Positions 1 to 10,225 of a stretch of DNA of 64,000 nucleotides are shown one piece after another. The notes below the pieces were generated by a model. It worked only from the letters and a program-made list of their open reading frames with translations, was not told the DNA's origin and made no database searches. The first letter of the stretch is position 1, and each line of letters opens with the position of its first letter. The position numbers were made by a program, and so were the translations under genes. Source of the stretch: Streptococcus macacae NCTC 11558 (GTDB lineage: Bacteria; Bacillota; Bacilli; Lactobacillales; Streptococcaceae). The stretch covers positions 186,001 to 250,000 of the forward strand of contig NZ_AEUW02000001.1 in the NCBI RefSeq assembly GCF_000187995.2, given 5' to 3'.

Positions 1-249
1 CATCAAGCCTTGGTAGCACCTTATCGCATTACTTTAATCAACAAAAATGTTCCTAATATTGTAGCTAGGATTTCGACAGCGGTTTCTGACCTAGGCATTA
101 ATATTGACAATATTCTTAATCGCTCAAAAGGTGACTATGCATATACTCTTCTTGATCTTGATGAATCAGATGAGGCCAAGATTGATGCCTTGGTAGAAAA
201 ATTTCAGGCGAGCGATAATATTATCCGAGTTCGCTTGATTAAGAAATAG
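1..249 (+). CDS. serA: D-3-phosphoglycerate dehydrogenase, C-terminal ACT domain (5' end outside window)
   Basis: The first 82 codons are open from base 1, so the gene enters from upstream. The visible part is an ACT-type regulatory domain: hydrophobic strand, the segment NIVARISTAVSDLGINIDNI, then a strand ending in IIRVRLIKK. This layout is typical of the serine-binding end of SerA, which oxidises 3-phosphoglycerate in the first step of serine synthesis. The catalytic and NAD-binding domains are not visible, so the assignment rests on the ACT domain and on the neighbours, which follow serA in S. mutans as I remember it. Another ACT-ended enzyme cannot be excluded. Confidence 0.75.
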   Translation, partial: HQALVAPYRITLINKNVPNIVARISTAVSDLGINIDNILNRSKGDYAYTLLDLDESDEAKIDALVEKFQASDNIIRVRLIKK

Positions 250-332
250 TGCAGTAAAGCTGTTAGTTCCATTATAAGATAAGTAATGCTGGTCTAATTT
301 CAGCCTTAAAACGAATGGGATCTTAAACAGAT

Positions 333-371
333 AAAAAATGAGTAAAAAAGTTGCTTTTTACTCATTTTTTT
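333..371 (+). terminator. rho-independent terminator after serA
   Basis: A-rich and T-rich arms around the core TGAGTAAAAA/TTTTTACTCA form a strong hairpin with loop AGTTGC, followed by a T tract. It closes the serA transcript before ogt. Confidence 0.8.
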
Positions 372-384
372 ATATGATAGTGGT

Positions 385-862
385 ATGGCATTATATAAAA
401 CACTATACCAAAGTCCTTTAGGGGACATTTCTTAGCGGACTTTGGTTTATGAATCAGAAGTATTTTGAGAAAGGTCTGCATGAGCCGCTTCTTTATCAAG
501 AAAACCCGATTTTGAAACTTGCAGTTAAATGGCTGCAAGCCTACTTTTCTGGAGAAAAACCGTGTTTTTCTGATTTACCTTTAGATCTGTCAGGAACTGC
601 TTTTCAAAAGAAAGTATGGAAAGAGCTGCAGACGATTTCATATGCTCAGACAATGACTTATGGACAAGTGGCTGAAAAGCTAGGAGTAAAATCAGCGCAA
701 GCAATAGGTGGAGCTGTTGCCCGTAATCCAGCAGCCATTGTTGTTCCCTGCCATCGCGTCCTGGGCAGTCAAGGACAGCTGACAGGCTATGCAGGAGGAC
801 TAGAAAAGAAAATAGGGCTATTGAAACATGAAGGTATTAGATTTAATGATTGCCGTCCATAA
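385..862 (+). pseudogene. ogt: methylated-DNA--protein-cysteine methyltransferase, 5' end damaged
   Basis: This is a suicide repair enzyme that moves the methyl group from O6-methylguanine to its own cysteine. The C-terminal half is intact: the wing-helix region, the active site PCHRV (Cys codon 749-751) and the following GYAGGLEKK. The natural N-terminus appears to start at ATG 385 (MALYKTLYQSPLGDIS). That frame stops at 433, and the protein resumes one frame over as LSGLWFMNQKYF at about 431. The family has roughly ten further residues here, so a small out-of-frame deletion is the simplest reading. The ATG at 449 has no Shine-Dalgarno sequence and would lack the first strand. A truncated active product from 449 is possible but unlikely. 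Confidence 0.65.
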
Positions 863-891
863 TAGGACACTAGCAAAGAAAAGGAGAAAGC

Positions 892-1245
892 ATGCTAACT
901 TTTTATGAGTATCCTAAGTGTACAACTTGCCGTCGTGCAAAGAATGATTTAGAGAAACTTGGTTTAGATTTTGAAAGGATTGACATTCAGAAAAAACCTC
1001 CTAAAGCCAAGCAGTTAAGAGAATGGATGGAACATTCTAATTTTACCATCAAAAATTTCTTTAATACCAGCGGCCAGTCTTACCGCAGTCTTAAACTTAA
1101 AGATAAAATCGATCATTTAACCATTGATGAGGCTAGTAATTTACTAGCCAGTGATGGCATGCTGATTAAACGTCCCTTACTTGTTCAAGATGGAAAGTTA
1201 CTGCAAATTGGCTATCGAAAGACTTACGCTGATTTAGACTTATAA
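892..1245 (+). CDS. ArsC/Spx-family protein
   Basis: A 117-residue thioredoxin-fold protein of the arsenate reductase/Spx superfamily. The CxxC motif is at residues 10-13 (PKCTTCRRAK), and the family's RPLLV segment with its preceding arginine lies near residue 95. Length matches Spx/YffB-like members. It is not necessarily a true arsenate reductase or the global regulator Spx: streptococci have separate Spx paralogues, and no RNA polymerase-contact residues can be judged by eye. An AGGAGAAAG ribosome site precedes ATG 892. It sits between ogt and nth with short gaps and is probably co-transcribed with nth. Confidence 0.8.
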   Translation: MLTFYEYPKCTTCRRAKNDLEKLGLDFERIDIQKKPPKAKQLREWMEHSNFTIKNFFNTSGQSYRSLKLKDKIDHLTIDEASNLLASDGMLIKRPLLVQDGKLLQIGYRKTYADLDL

Positions 1246-1255
1246 AGGGGAGATT

Positions 1256-1879
1256 ATGGTTTTATCAAAAAAACGTGCGCGCAAGGTTATTGAAGAAATT
1301 ATTGCTCTTTTTCCAGATGCACAGCCATCTTTAAATTTTAAAAACCATTTTGAACTTTTAGTGGCTGTTGTTTTATCCGCCCAAACAACAGATGCAGCTG
1401 TTAATAAGGCGACTCCTGCCTTGTTTGCAGCTTTTCCGACTCCTGAAAAGATGGCTAAGGCCAGTGAAGCAGAGATAGCTTCCTACATTTCAAAGTTGGG
1501 ACTGTACCGCAATAAAGCTAAATTTTTAAAAAAATGTGCCAACCAATTATTGGAGAATTTTGGAGGCCAGGTACCTCAAACACGAAAAGAATTAGAGAGT
1601 CTATCAGGTGTTGGCCGTAAAACAGCCAATGTGGTTATGAGTGTTGGATTTGGTCTGCCTGCTTTTGCAGTAGATACTCATGTTGAGCGTATTTGTAAAC
1701 ATCACAATATTGTTAAAAAATCTGCAACACCTTTAGAAGTTGAAAAGCGTGTAATGGAGGTTCTTCCTAAAGAAGAATGGCTGCCTGCTCACCAAGCTAT
1801 GATCAATTTTGGCCGCTCTATCTGTCATCCGCAAAATCCAGAATGTCATGACTATCCGCAACTTTATCAGTTTGATTAA
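1256..1879 (+). CDS. nth: endonuclease III (DNA glycosylase/AP lyase)
   Basis: Removes oxidised pyrimidines and cleaves abasic sites in base excision repair. The helix-hairpin-helix LSGVGRKTANVV carries the catalytic lysine (Lys122), and VDTHVERI supplies the aspartate (Asp140). The C-terminal iron-sulfur loop is incomplete: two cysteines remain (ICHPQNPEC), but the third is replaced by Tyr in HDYPQLYQFD and the fourth is absent. This variant therefore probably lacks a 4Fe-4S cluster; I recall the same in other streptococci. GGGGAG precedes ATG 1256. It follows the ArsC/Spx-like gene by 10 bases. Confidence 0.92.
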   Translation: MVLSKKRARKVIEEIIALFPDAQPSLNFKNHFELLVAVVLSAQTTDAAVNKATPALFAAFPTPEKMAKASEAEIASYISKLGLYRNKAKFLKKCANQLLENFGGQVPQTRKELESLSGVGRKTANVVMSVGFGLPAFAVDTHVERICKHHNIVKKSATPLEVEKRVMEVLPKEEWLPAHQAMINFGRSICHPQNPECHDYPQLYQFD

Positions 1880-1902
1880 AGATAAAGGAGGAAGGAGAAA
1901 GT

Positions 1903-1958
1903 AAAAAGAAGAGGATAAAATAGACTTTGCAGAAATTTATTTTATCCCTTTCTCTTTT
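1903..1958. terminator. bidirectional terminator between nth and exoA
   Basis: Inverted arms around GGATAAAAT/ATTTTATCC, with A-rich flank on the left and T-rich on the right, lie between two convergent genes. It can serve both strands. Confidence 0.7.
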
Positions 1959-1961
1959 ATA

Positions 1962-2792
1962 TTAAGATAAGTCAATCTCTAAAAGAATTGGCGTATGATC
2001 TTGACGTGAGCCTGAATCAATCATTTCAGATTTGAGAATCTTATCTGCTAAACGATTGCTGGTTAACCAGTAATCAATCCTCCAGCCGGAATTATTAATC
2101 TTGCTGGTCTTGCTGCGCTGAGCCCACCAGCTGTATACTTCAGGGATATCACCATGGATGTAGCGGAAGGTATCTGTAAACCCTTTATCTAAAAGATTGG
2201 TGAACCCTTGGCGTTCTTCATCTGTAAAACCTGGAGAACGGCGGTTTGAGGAAGGATGAGCAAGATCAATTTCTTTATGGGCAACGTTATAGTCACCAGT
2301 TGCTAGAACAGGTTTTTGTTTATCCAGATTCTCAAGATAATCCGCATACTTTTTATCCCAAATTTGCCGATCATCAAGGCGTTTAAGTCCGTCACCTGCA
2401 TTAGGTGTATAGACCTGAGTAACGAAAAATTTATCAAATTCAAGGGTTATAATACGCCCTTCAGCATCCATAGTTGTAGGGGCATTAATTTCAGGACAAG
2501 TGATCATAGGATTTAAATTTGATTTATAGAGGAACATAGTACCAGCATAACCTTTGCGAGCTGGCTCGACAGAAGAACGCCAGGTACTCTTATAATTTGG
2601 AAAGTAGCTTTCTAAAATAGTAAGATGTTTTTTGGTTGGGCCATTAGCCGATAACTTTGTTTCTTGAATGGCGATAATATCAGCATTTTCAGTAACCAAG
2701 GTTTCGATAACCGCGCGTGATAAGAGTGCGCGGGCAGAATCACTTGTAAGTGCTGCATTAAGAGAGTCAATATTCCATGAGATAAGTTTCAT
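1962..2792 (-). CDS. exoA: exodeoxyribonuclease III family AP endonuclease
   Basis: Mg-dependent endonuclease/exonuclease/phosphatase-fold enzyme that cuts 5' of abasic sites and has 3'-5' exonuclease activity. Visible motifs in order: MKLISWNIDSLN (metal-binding Asn), IIAIQETKL (catalytic Glu), the TGDYNVAHKEID block, and the final SRQDHTPILLE with the catalytic His. The start is the ATG at 2792, preceded by AAGGA with six bases between. The open frame runs two codons further to a TTG that overlaps this ribosome site. At 276 residues it has the normal ExoA length. It faces nth, so both repair genes converge on one terminator. Confidence 0.92.
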   Translation of the reverse strand: MKLISWNIDSLNAALTSDSARALLSRAVIETLVTENADIIAIQETKLSANGPTKKHLTILESYFPNYKSTWRSSVEPARKGYAGTMFLYKSNLNPMITCPEINAPTTMDAEGRIITLEFDKFFVTQVYTPNAGDGLKRLDDRQIWDKKYADYLENLDKQKPVLATGDYNVAHKEIDLAHPSSNRRSPGFTDEERQGFTNLLDKGFTDTFRYIHGDIPEVYSWWAQRSKTSKINNSGWRIDYWLTSNRLADKILKSEMIDSGSRQDHTPILLEIDLS

Positions 2793-2865
2793 AATCAATC
2801 CTTTTTGTTTTTTATCGTTATTATATCAAAAAATGAAGTAAGGTGCGATTGTAAGCTTATTTAAC

Positions 2866-2913
2866 CACGATAAACGCACAAAAACATTCAGAGAAACTTT
2901 TCATGCGTTTGTC
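2866..2913. repeat. short palindromic repeat related to the 63.3-kb MITE-like element
   Basis: CACGATAAACGCA at 2866-2878 faces TGCGTTTGTC at 2904-2913, with an A-rich middle that includes ATTCAGAGAAACTTTTCA. The arms match the terminal repeats of the element at 63342-63585 (GACAAACGCATGAAGAAAA), so this looks like an internally deleted copy. It lies in the metG promoter region. Confidence 0.5.
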
Positions 2914-3004
2914 ATGTAAGGGTGCAGTTCAGTGTGCACGGTTCCTGCTTTTTTGTTATAATAAAGTGTTATCAATAAAAGGTTTCATTAGCCTGGAGGG
3001 AAAA

Positions 3005-5014
3005 ATGACAAATAAAAAACCATTCTACATTACAACGCCGATTTATTATCCATCTGGTAAGCTCCATATCGGATCAGCCTATACAACGATTGCCTGTGAT
3101 GTTCTAGCACGCTACAAACGTATGATGAACTACGACGTTTTCTATTTAACAGGGCTTGATGAGCATGGGCAAAAGATTCAGTCTAAAGCAGAAGAAGCTG
3201 GGATTACGCCTCAGGAGTATGTAGATGATATGGCTGTTGGTGTAAAAGAATTATGGAAATTACTGGATATCTCATATGATAAATTTATCCGTACAACTGA
3301 TGATTATCATGAAGAGGTGGTTGCTGCCGTTTTTGAAAGACTGCTGGAGCAAGATGATATTTATTTGGGTGAATATGCGGGCTGGTATTCCGTTTCTGAT
3401 GAAGAATTTTTTACAGAAAGTCAGTTAGAGGAAATCTTTCGGGATGAAAATGGCAAAGTCATTGGTGGTATTGCACCGTCCGGTCACGAAGTTGAATGGG
3501 TTTCTGAGGAATCTTATTTTCTTCGATTAGGTAAATATGCTGATAAATTGCTTGATTTTTTCCGTACTCATCCTGACTTTATCCAGCCAGATGGCCGGAT
3601 GAACGAAATCATTAAAAACTTTATTGAGCCAGGTTTGGAGGATTTGGCTGTTAGCCGTACTTCCTTTACTTGGGGTGTTAAGGTACCATCAGATCCTAAA
3701 CATGTTGTTTATGTTTGGATTGATGCCCTGCTCAACTATGCAACAGCTCTTGGTTATGGCCAAAAAAATCATGCTAATTTTGATAAATTTTGGCAGGGAA
3801 CCGTTTATCATATGGTGGGGAAAGATATTCTTCGTTTTCATTCCATTTACTGGCCCATCATGCTTATGATGCTGGATATGAAACTGCCTGACCGCCTTAT
3901 TGCCCATGGCTGGTTTGTCATGAAAGATGGAAAAATGTCTAAATCCAAAGGGAATGTCGTATATCCGGAAATGTTAGTTGAACGCTATGGACTTGATGCT
4001 CTGCGCTATTATCTCATGCGGTCTTTACCAGTAGGTTCTGATGGAACCTTTACTCCTGAAGATTATGTTGGCCGTATCAATTACGAGCTAGCAAATGATC
4101 TAGGTAACTTGCTTAACCGTACAGTTGCTATGATTAATAAGTATTTTGCAGGTAATATTCCTGCTTACGCTGAGAATGTTACTGATTTTGATGCTGATTT
4201 GGCAGCAACCGTGGCTGAGAATTTGACAGAATATCATAAGCAAATGGATGCTGTAGATTATCCACGTGCTCTTGAAGCCGTTTGGAATATCATTTCTCGT
4301 ACCAACAAATATATTGATGAAACAAGTCCTTGGGTTCTCGCTAAAGAAGAGACTGATCGTGATCACTTAGCTGCTGTCATGGCTCATTTAGCGGCTAGTT
4401 TGCGTGTGGTAGCTCATCTCATTCAGCCATTTATGATGACAACTTCTAATGCTATCATGGAACAGCTCGGTTTGGCTGGTCAATTTGACCTTGAAAATCT
4501 CAAGCTGTCAGGACTTCCAGCAGGTGTGAAGGTTGCAGCTAAAGGTACCCCGATCTTTCCACGTCTAGATATGAATGATGAAATCGCCTATATCAAAGAA
4601 CAAATGGGTGACAGCGCTGCTGTTGCTCAGGCAGATAAAAAAGAATGGGATCCAAATGCAGTTGAGCTCAAAAACGAAAAGAAAGCCATTAAATTTGAAG
4701 ATTTTGACAAGGTGGAAATTCGTGTAGCAGAGGTCAAAGAAGTGACTAAAGTTAAAGGTTCTGATAAGCTTCTCCAGTTCCGCTTAGATGCAGGTGATGG
4801 CAATGACCGCCAAATTCTTTCTGGAATTGCTAAATTCTATCCTAATGAACAGGAATTAGTCGGCCAAAAACTGCAAATTATAGCTAACCTCAAGCCGCGT
4901 AAGATGATGGGCTTGGTTAGCCAGGGCATGATTCTCTCTGCCGAACATGCTGATGGCAGACTTACAGTTTTGACAGTTGATGCAGCAGTCCCTAACGGCA
5001 GTCAGATTGGCTAG
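3005..5014 (+). CDS. metG: methionyl-tRNA synthetase
   Basis: Charges tRNA-Met and initiator tRNA. Class I features are clear: the HIGH-type signature LHIGSAY near residue 20, the connective-peptide insert (no zinc cysteine knuckle seen), and KMSKS in [12 protein letters not shown] near residue 310. A C-terminal EMAP/Arc1p-type tRNA-binding domain starts at [15 protein letters not shown] near residue 565 and supports dimerisation. The protein is 669 residues. The open frame extends 34 codons upstream, but GGAGGG immediately before ATG 3005 and family alignment set the start there. It stands alone, with a strong terminator downstream. Confidence 0.96.
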   Translation: MTNKKPFYITTPIYYPSGKLHIGSAYTTIACDVLARYKRMMNYDVFYLTGLDEHGQKIQSKAEEAGITPQEYVDDMAVGVKELWKLLDISYDKFIRTTDDYHEEVVAAVFERLLEQDDIYLGEYAGWYSVSDEEFFTESQLEEIFRDENGKVIGGIAPSGHEVEWVSEESYFLRLGKYADKLLDFFRTHPDFIQPDGRMNEIIKNFIEPGLEDLAVSRTSFTWGVKVPSDPKHVVYVWIDALLNYATALGYGQKNHANFDKFWQGTVYHMVGKDILRFHSIYWPIMLMMLDMKLPDRLIAHGWFVMKDGKMSKSKGNVVYPEMLVERYGLDALRYYLMRSLPVGSDGTFTPEDYVGRINYELANDLGNLLNRTVAMINKYFAGNIPAYAENVTDFDADLAATVAENLTEYHKQMDAVDYPRALEAVWNIISRTNKYIDETSPWVLAKEETDRDHLAAVMAHLAASLRVVAHLIQPFMMTTSNAIMEQLGLAGQFDLENLKLSGLPAGVKVAAKGTPIFPRLDMNDEIAYIKEQMGDSAAVAQADKKEWDPNAVELKNEKKAIKFEDFDKVEIRVAEVKEVTKVKGSDKLLQFRLDAGDGNDRQILSGIAKFYPNEQELVGQKLQIIANLKPRKMMGLVSQGMILSAEHADGRLTVLTVDAAVPNGSQIG

Positions 5015-5197
5015 AAGACAGAATAAGTGAGACACAAGTGAATGGTTTATGCTTGATTTGATGATTGATAACTTGTGCTAAGTTACATATGAAGGTGTAA
5101 AGACGGCATTTATTTATGCTCTGCATTTTAAAATATTAAAACAAAATGAGCAACCAATATCTATTAGCTGGATTGGTATCATTAGATTAAAAAACGA

Positions 5198-5259
5198 ATA
5201 AATAAAGAGAGTGGATAAAAACGGTAGTAAAAAGCCGATTATCACACTCTTTTATTTAT
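5198..5259. terminator. bidirectional terminator between metG and the GH32 gene
   Basis: Arms of about 20 bases, ATAAATAAAGAGAGTGGATA facing TTATCACACTCTTTTATTTA, are nearly perfect and A/T-tract flanked. The rest of 5015-5330 shows nothing else I recognise. Confidence 0.8.
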
Positions 5260-5330
5260 GCTTAGCTAAAGACTAAGAGGCTAATATTTGGGTTAAATGT
5301 TTTAATGCTGTCATATAAACAAACCAAAGT

Positions 5331-7070
5331 TTAATGCATGTCTGCTATTTCAATATCAACTTGATTAGCATTTGTAGGGTCTTCAGTAAAAATCTTGAAG
5401 TCTTGTTTGTCTGATGAATTGAAACGTGCTACAGTATAAGACTGTCCATTTGGGAAAAGGAATTCAATACTATTTTTATCTGTTACTACCTTGATGTTAA
5501 TCTTATGCTGATTGGCTAAGCCACTGTCAGCTAGATAACCATTTCCATTGCCTAAAAGGCCATTATAGTAGTAATCAAAGCCTTTTTGTCCATCTATACC
5601 GTTCTTTAACTCTTCTGCAGTTTGTTTAACGTTATAGAGGCCATTGGTAGGATCGTAGTTAAAGCGGACATAGTCAGCTCCTTGCCAGATATCGAAATAA
5701 ATACGCCCCTTATAATTTCCTTTGCTATTAGAGAAAGTTAAGTTGTAGTATTGGTTAGCTGGCTGATCAGGAATGTCATATAGGCCATAGACATTGCCGT
5801 TGGTATCTTGACGATCAACCCATTCTTTGCCTTTTTCTGATTTAGGATTATTTTTATTAATACCTTTGTAGTTCTTTTTATTGCTTAAGGATGCTTCAGG
5901 GATTTTAAATGTCTGACTAATAGTCATATTGTTTTGAAGTTTTAGTTCCCGAGCACTTGAGTAAGAACCTAAGCGGCGAGCGTGGGGACTAGTGGCTTTT
6001 TGATCTGAGTGGACTCCGTTGGTGGAGTAGTTCCAATTACCGACCCAGCCAAAGGAAATTAGAGAAGCACTGGCGTGATCAATATGGTCACTCCCTGTAA
6101 AATTAGCCCCATAATAATCAGACCCCTGATCTAAACGTTTAACGTCTGTTTCAGCAACAAATAAGCCATTACTGTCTAGATGGCCGACAGTGTAGTAAGT
6201 TCCCGTTGTTTCTCCTTTTGAAGCGTCTTTAGCCCCAAAGAAAAGCACTTGTTTTGTTTGTCCATTGGGCATTTTCATTGTTTTGATGACAGGACATTCA
6301 ACAGGAGCATTTCCTTCCCAAGAACGCCCTCGAAAGAAGGTGCTGCTGCGTATTTTTGACTCGTCCTGATTATCAGCTTTAGACCAAGAAATACCGTTTT
6401 CAGATTGGTAAACACCAATATCAGAGCCTTCGGCTACATACATAATCAGTTTATTATTCCAATAAAAAACATAAGAATCTCGAAAATCAGTATGTTTTCC
6501 AGCTACCGTATGAGGGGAATTGATATCAGCTACTGGTTTGCCGTCATTTAAAACATGCTTAAAAGTTTTGCCGTTATCAGAAGAATAAGCAGCATAAATA
6601 TTTTGTTTTTGATCACTCTTGCGCAAACCTGTGAAGAAACTTACTTTAGCTCCTTTTGGAACTCCCTCTATATTTCCTGTATTGGTAACAATAGATCCTG
6701 TCCAAGCAGAGGCCCAACCTTCTTTGTCATCACCGCCTTTAGCTGCTAATGCACTGCTTTGTTCTGTATAATGAACAAAATCAGAAGTAGTTGTATGATA
6801 CCAGTCTTGACCTTGATGGCCAAAAGGGTTAGTTGCACCATCTGCTGAATGCAGAAAGTAGATATCATAGTAATGGCCTTCTTCATTCCAAGAAATTGTT
6901 TGTAAATCATTTGACCAGCCATGGGCAGTAGTTAAATGTGCTTTTTGAACATGCTCATCTGATGTCAGTGTTTCTGCTCTGCTAAACGGCTTGAATGTTG
7001 AAAAAGCGGTGCAGGCCAATAATGCAGCACCTGCAACAGCAATAGTCTTATTAAAACGACTCGTTTTCAT
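5331..7070 (-). CDS. secreted GH32 fructan (levan) hydrolase
   Basis: A 579-residue exported five-bladed beta-propeller glycoside hydrolase of family 32. The Lys/Arg-rich start and hydrophobic run of residues 1-32 form a signal peptide. Putative catalytic residues are Asp55 in HGWSNDLQ (nucleophile), Arg197-Asp198 in DFRDSY (transition-state Asp; Ser replaces the usual Pro of RDP) and Glu258 in VECPV (acid/base). A C-terminal beta-sandwich occupies roughly residues 370-579. There is no LPxTG anchor, so the enzyme should be released. It is divergent from the fructosyltransferase gene next door, recalling the sacB-levB pairing of Bacillus. Levan hydrolysis to short oligosaccharides is the best guess, but exact product specificity is unknown. 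AAGGAG precedes ATG 7070. Confidence 0.8.
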   Translation of the reverse strand: MKTSRFNKTIAVAGAALLACTAFSTFKPFSRAETLTSDEHVQKAHLTTAHGWSNDLQTISWNEEGHYYDIYFLHSADGATNPFGHQGQDWYHTTTSDFVHYTEQSSALAAKGGDDKEGWASAWTGSIVTNTGNIEGVPKGAKVSFFTGLRKSDQKQNIYAAYSSDNGKTFKHVLNDGKPVADINSPHTVAGKHTDFRDSYVFYWNNKLIMYVAEGSDIGVYQSENGISWSKADNQDESKIRSSTFFRGRSWEGNAPVECPVIKTMKMPNGQTKQVLFFGAKDASKGETTGTYYTVGHLDSNGLFVAETDVKRLDQGSDYYGANFTGSDHIDHASASLISFGWVGNWNYSTNGVHSDQKATSPHARRLGSYSSARELKLQNNMTISQTFKIPEASLSNKKNYKGINKNNPKSEKGKEWVDRQDTNGNVYGLYDIPDQPANQYYNLTFSNSKGNYKGRIYFDIWQGADYVRFNYDPTNGLYNVKQTAEELKNGIDGQKGFDYYYNGLLGNGNGYLADSGLANQHKINIKVVTDKNSIEFLFPNGQSYTVARFNSSDKQDFKIFTEDPTNANQVDIEIADMH

Positions 7071-7427
7071 AATTATTCTCCTTAATGATATGATTCTTTT
7101 TTAGATTAAAGATTCATTAGATATTGTTTGTTTGCTTGGTTGCAATTCTCTTTTTTATTCCTCTTAACAGTAATCATACACAAGCTAGTTTACATTATTG
7201 TTACAATATCAAGAAAAGCCTAGGTCTATTTTTAGAATCTGAAACATAGGAAAAAACCTCTAATCAATAAATGCAGAGTAATAGTTTTGAAATTTTATAG
7301 AAATACTAATGAAATGTAAATTAAAATTAAAACGCTATCAGTAAGCATTTTTCTATTTTTTCTCATTTGTTTTTAAAAAAAAGCTATGCTAAAATTATAA
7401 AAATCACTAAAAAGAAAGGATAATATT
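7071..7427. promoter_or_regulatory. divergent control region between GH32 and fructosyltransferase genes
   Basis: 357 bases without a gene, AT-rich, holding the promoters of two sucrose/fructan genes. For the rightward gene I see TTGTTT (7367-7372), a 17-base spacer and the extended -10 TGCTAAAAT (box 7390-7395). The leftward promoter is not obvious. A shared regulator is plausible but no operator is recognised. Confidence 0.5.
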
Positions 7428-10031
7428 ATGACAGTTCGCAAAAAAATGCATAAATCAAAGAAAAAATGGGTTGTCGTCAGTGTTGTGACAACAGCTCTAG
7501 CAATTGGTGCCCAAGGCATGGAGGTATCGGCTAAGGCTGAGGAAACTTCCGGCAATGAGACTTCAGCAGCTAAACAACTAGAAGCGCCAGCCAGCCAGAC
7601 TCAAACAGCCGCAGCAGAAACAAGTTCAGCTGCTAATAGCACTGAAAATGCAACAGTTCCATCACAAACAGAAGGAGTAAAGGACAATCAGTCTGCTGGA
7701 CAAACAGTGCCTACTGAACAGGCTGCAGCTCAGACAGAAAAAACTGAAAATAGTTCTAATGTGAAGGCTCCTAGTCAGACAGAGGCAGAAACAACAAATA
7801 AAACTACCCATCAAGCAGCATCTCCAGTAAGCGAGAATACTACAAAAACAACAGCCAATAGTTCTGAAAATACTGGAAAAACGACATTAAAGAATGCTTC
7901 AACAGAAATTACAGGAAAATCTGTATCTGATTCTTCAAGTAAAGGATCAAATGAGACTCAGACAAGTAAACCTGCAACGCCTTCGGGAAAGGATGATAAA
8001 GTTACAGAATCAACCTATAATCCTAAAACAGGCCTGACTGAATCTGCTTATCAAATTGCTCAAGAAGCAGGGCTTGATATTAGTAAGTTAACGGCTGTTC
8101 AAAAACAAGCTCTTAATCGGATGAAGATGAATCAAGAGTCTCAGTCAGGTACGCAAATGACTTATAAACAGTTTCAGGATATCGCTGATGTGTTAGTCAA
8201 ACAAGATCCTCGTTACGCTATTCCTTATTTTAAGGCAGATGCTATTCGAAATATGCCAGCAGCGACAACCAGAGATGCCCAAACAGGCCAAGTAGCTGAT
8301 CTTGATGTCTGGGATTCTTGGCCGGTACAAGATGTCAAAACAGGAGAAGTTGTGAATTGGAATGGCTATCAGCTGGTTGTTGCTATGATGGGAGTTCCTA
8401 ATACAAATGACAATCATATCTATCTCCTTTATAATAAGTACGGGGATAATGATTTAAAACATTGGAAAAATGCTGGGTCTATATTTGGCTATAATCAAAA
8501 TGCGCTTACTCAGCAATGGTCCGGTTCTGCAACTGTTAATGACGACGGCACCCTTCAGCTTTACTATACAAAAGTAGATACAAGTGATAATAATAGTAAT
8601 AATCAAAAACTAGCTTCTGCCACTTTAAAACTTTCTTTTGATGATGAAAATGTGCATATTGATTCGGTTGAAAATGATAAAGTGCTGACACCTAATGGTG
8701 GTGACGGTTATTATTATCAAAGCTATAAACAGTGGCGTTCCACCTATACTGGTGCTGATAATATTGCTATGCGTGACCCACATGTCATTGAGGATGATAA
8801 AGGAGATCGTTACTTGGTTTTTGAAGCTAGCACAGGCAGTCAAAACTATCAAGGCGAAGATCAAATTTACAACTGGAAAAATTATGGCGGTGACGCAGCT
8901 TACAATGTTAAAAGTTTATTTAGATTTCTAGAAGATTCTGATATGTATGAAAGGGCTAGTATTTCAAATGCTGCGATTGGTATTTTGAAACTTACAGGTG
9001 ATGTCAAATCTCCAGAAGTAGCTGAATACTATACGCCGCTTATCAGCTCACCAATGGTTAGTGATGAAATTGAACGTCCTAATGTTGTTAAATTGGGTGA
9101 TAAATATTATCTTTTTGCAGCATCACGCCTTAATCACGGAAGCAATAATGATGCTTGGCACCATGCTAATGATATTGTAGGGGATAATGTTGTTATGCTA
9201 GGCTATGTTTCAGATAAACTTACAGGCGGCTATAAACCTTTAAATAATAACGGAGCTGTTTTAACAGCTTCAGTTCCTGCTGACTGGCGGACAGCAACCT
9301 ATTCTTATTATGCAGTCCCAGTTGCAGGTTCTAAGGATAAGGTTTTGATCACAGCTTATATGACTAACCGCAATGAAGTGGCTGGTAAAGGTAAAAACAG
9401 TACTTGGGCACCTAGCTTTTTGCTGCAGATACTGCCTGATAATACAACGAAAGTTCTCGCTAAAATGACTCAGCAGGGAGATTGGATTTGGGATGAATCC
9501 AGTGAAACACAAGATACTGTTGGTACTTTAGATACTGCTCATTTACCTGGTGAAAACGACGGTTATATTGATTGGAATGTTATTGGCGGCTATGGTTTGA
9601 AACCGCATACTCCTGATTCAGGCCAAGACCAAAATCCTACTGACAATAAGAAGCAAGATAATATTATAACAATTAATTATAACTTTAATTTTTCCGGCAG
9701 CTCTGTCCTGACTAAGCAGGATATCAAAGACTTTATTAAATGGCTTGCTCCTTATCTGACAGGTGATGTCAATAATAACAATAATAACAATAATCTAAAT
9801 GTCAAAGACAATACCGTTACCATTAATATCAATTATAATGTAGCTAATAAATCGCAAGATGAAACAAAGTCTAAAAAGGATATCAGTCAAGAAAAGAAAG
9901 AATCTAAACTCAATACTATTGATTCTAATCATGCGCAGAAAGCTTCTGTAAATCCTCTTTTAGCTCCTTTCGCTCTTGGTTTGACACTTGTATCCGGCTG
10001 GTTTGGCTTTAAAAAATTTAAGAAAGACTAG
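7428..10031 (+). CDS. ftf: fructosyltransferase (levansucrase/inulosucrase), GH68
   Basis: Extracellular enzyme that splits sucrose and polymerises fructose into levan or inulin. Order: signal peptide (residues about 1-34, [17 protein letters not shown] then Ala-x-Ala), a long Ser/Thr/Glu-rich spacer to about residue 190, then the GH68 propeller. Catalytic residues by motif are Asp296 in VWDSWP, Asp450 in MRDPH and Glu549 in DEIERPN. After the propeller comes a linker with unusual strand-like repeats ([17 protein letters not shown]) and an Asn run. It ends in a hydrophobic stretch plus a KKFKKD tail without LPxTG, so attachment may be through the membrane segment only. At 867 residues it is longer than the S. 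mutans enzyme as I recall it. AAAGGA precedes ATG 7428. Confidence 0.93.
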   Translation: MTVRKKMHKSKKKWVVVSVVTTALAIGAQGMEVSAKAEETSGNETSAAKQLEAPASQTQTAAAETSSAANSTENATVPSQTEGVKDNQSAGQTVPTEQAAAQTEKTENSSNVKAPSQTEAETTNKTTHQAASPVSENTTKTTANSSENTGKTTLKNASTEITGKSVSDSSSKGSNETQTSKPATPSGKDDKVTESTYNPKTGLTESAYQIAQEAGLDISKLTAVQKQALNRMKMNQESQSGTQMTYKQFQDIADVLVKQDPRYAIPYFKADAIRNMPAATTRDAQTGQVADLDVWDSWPVQDVKTGEVVNWNGYQLVVAMMGVPNTNDNHIYLLYNKYGDNDLKHWKNAGSIFGYNQNALTQQWSGSATVNDDGTLQLYYTKVDTSDNNSNNQKLASATLKLSFDDENVHIDSVENDKVLTPNGGDGYYYQSYKQWRSTYTGADNIAMRDPHVIEDDKGDRYLVFEASTGSQNYQGEDQIYNWKNYGGDAAYNVKSLFRFLEDSDMYERASISNAAIGILKLTGDVKSPEVAEYYTPLISSPMVSDEIERPNVVKLGDKYYLFAASRLNHGSNNDAWHHANDIVGDNVVMLGYVSDKLTGGYKPLNNNGAVLTASVPADWRTATYSYYAVPVAGSKDKVLITAYMTNRNEVAGKGKNSTWAPSFLLQILPDNTTKVLAKMTQQGDWIWDESSETQDTVGTLDTAHLPGENDGYIDWNVIGGYGLKPHTPDSGQDQNPTDNKKQDNIITINYNFNFSGSSVLTKQDIKDFIKWLAPYLTGDVNNNNNNNNLNVKDNTVTININYNVANKSQDETKSKKDISQEKKESKLNTIDSNHAQKASVNPLLAPFALGLTLVSGWFGFKKFKKD

Positions 10032-10059
10032 GTTTACCATTATCCATTAATACGTTAAT

Positions 10060-10102
10060 ACACTCCAATGTTAGATTTTATATTTAACTTGGAGTGTTTT
10101 TT
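10060..10102 (+). terminator. terminator after ftf
   Basis: ACACTCCAA at 10060-10068 pairs with TTGGAGTGT at 10089-10097, followed by a T run. Confidence 0.85.
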
Positions 10103-10225
10103 GTATAAGCTGCTTTTGGGATGAAGTAAATATATTAGCAGGAATAAATACTCTATTTGCTTAATTAGTTTAATCCGTTTGTTTTTCGTGGTACAATAAA
10201 AATGTTAGAACAAAATAAAAACGAT

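Noticed and set aside
2903..3004. Extended N-terminus of MetG from 2903
   Set aside because: Family proteins start at [16 protein letters not shown], and GGAGGG sits right before ATG 3005.
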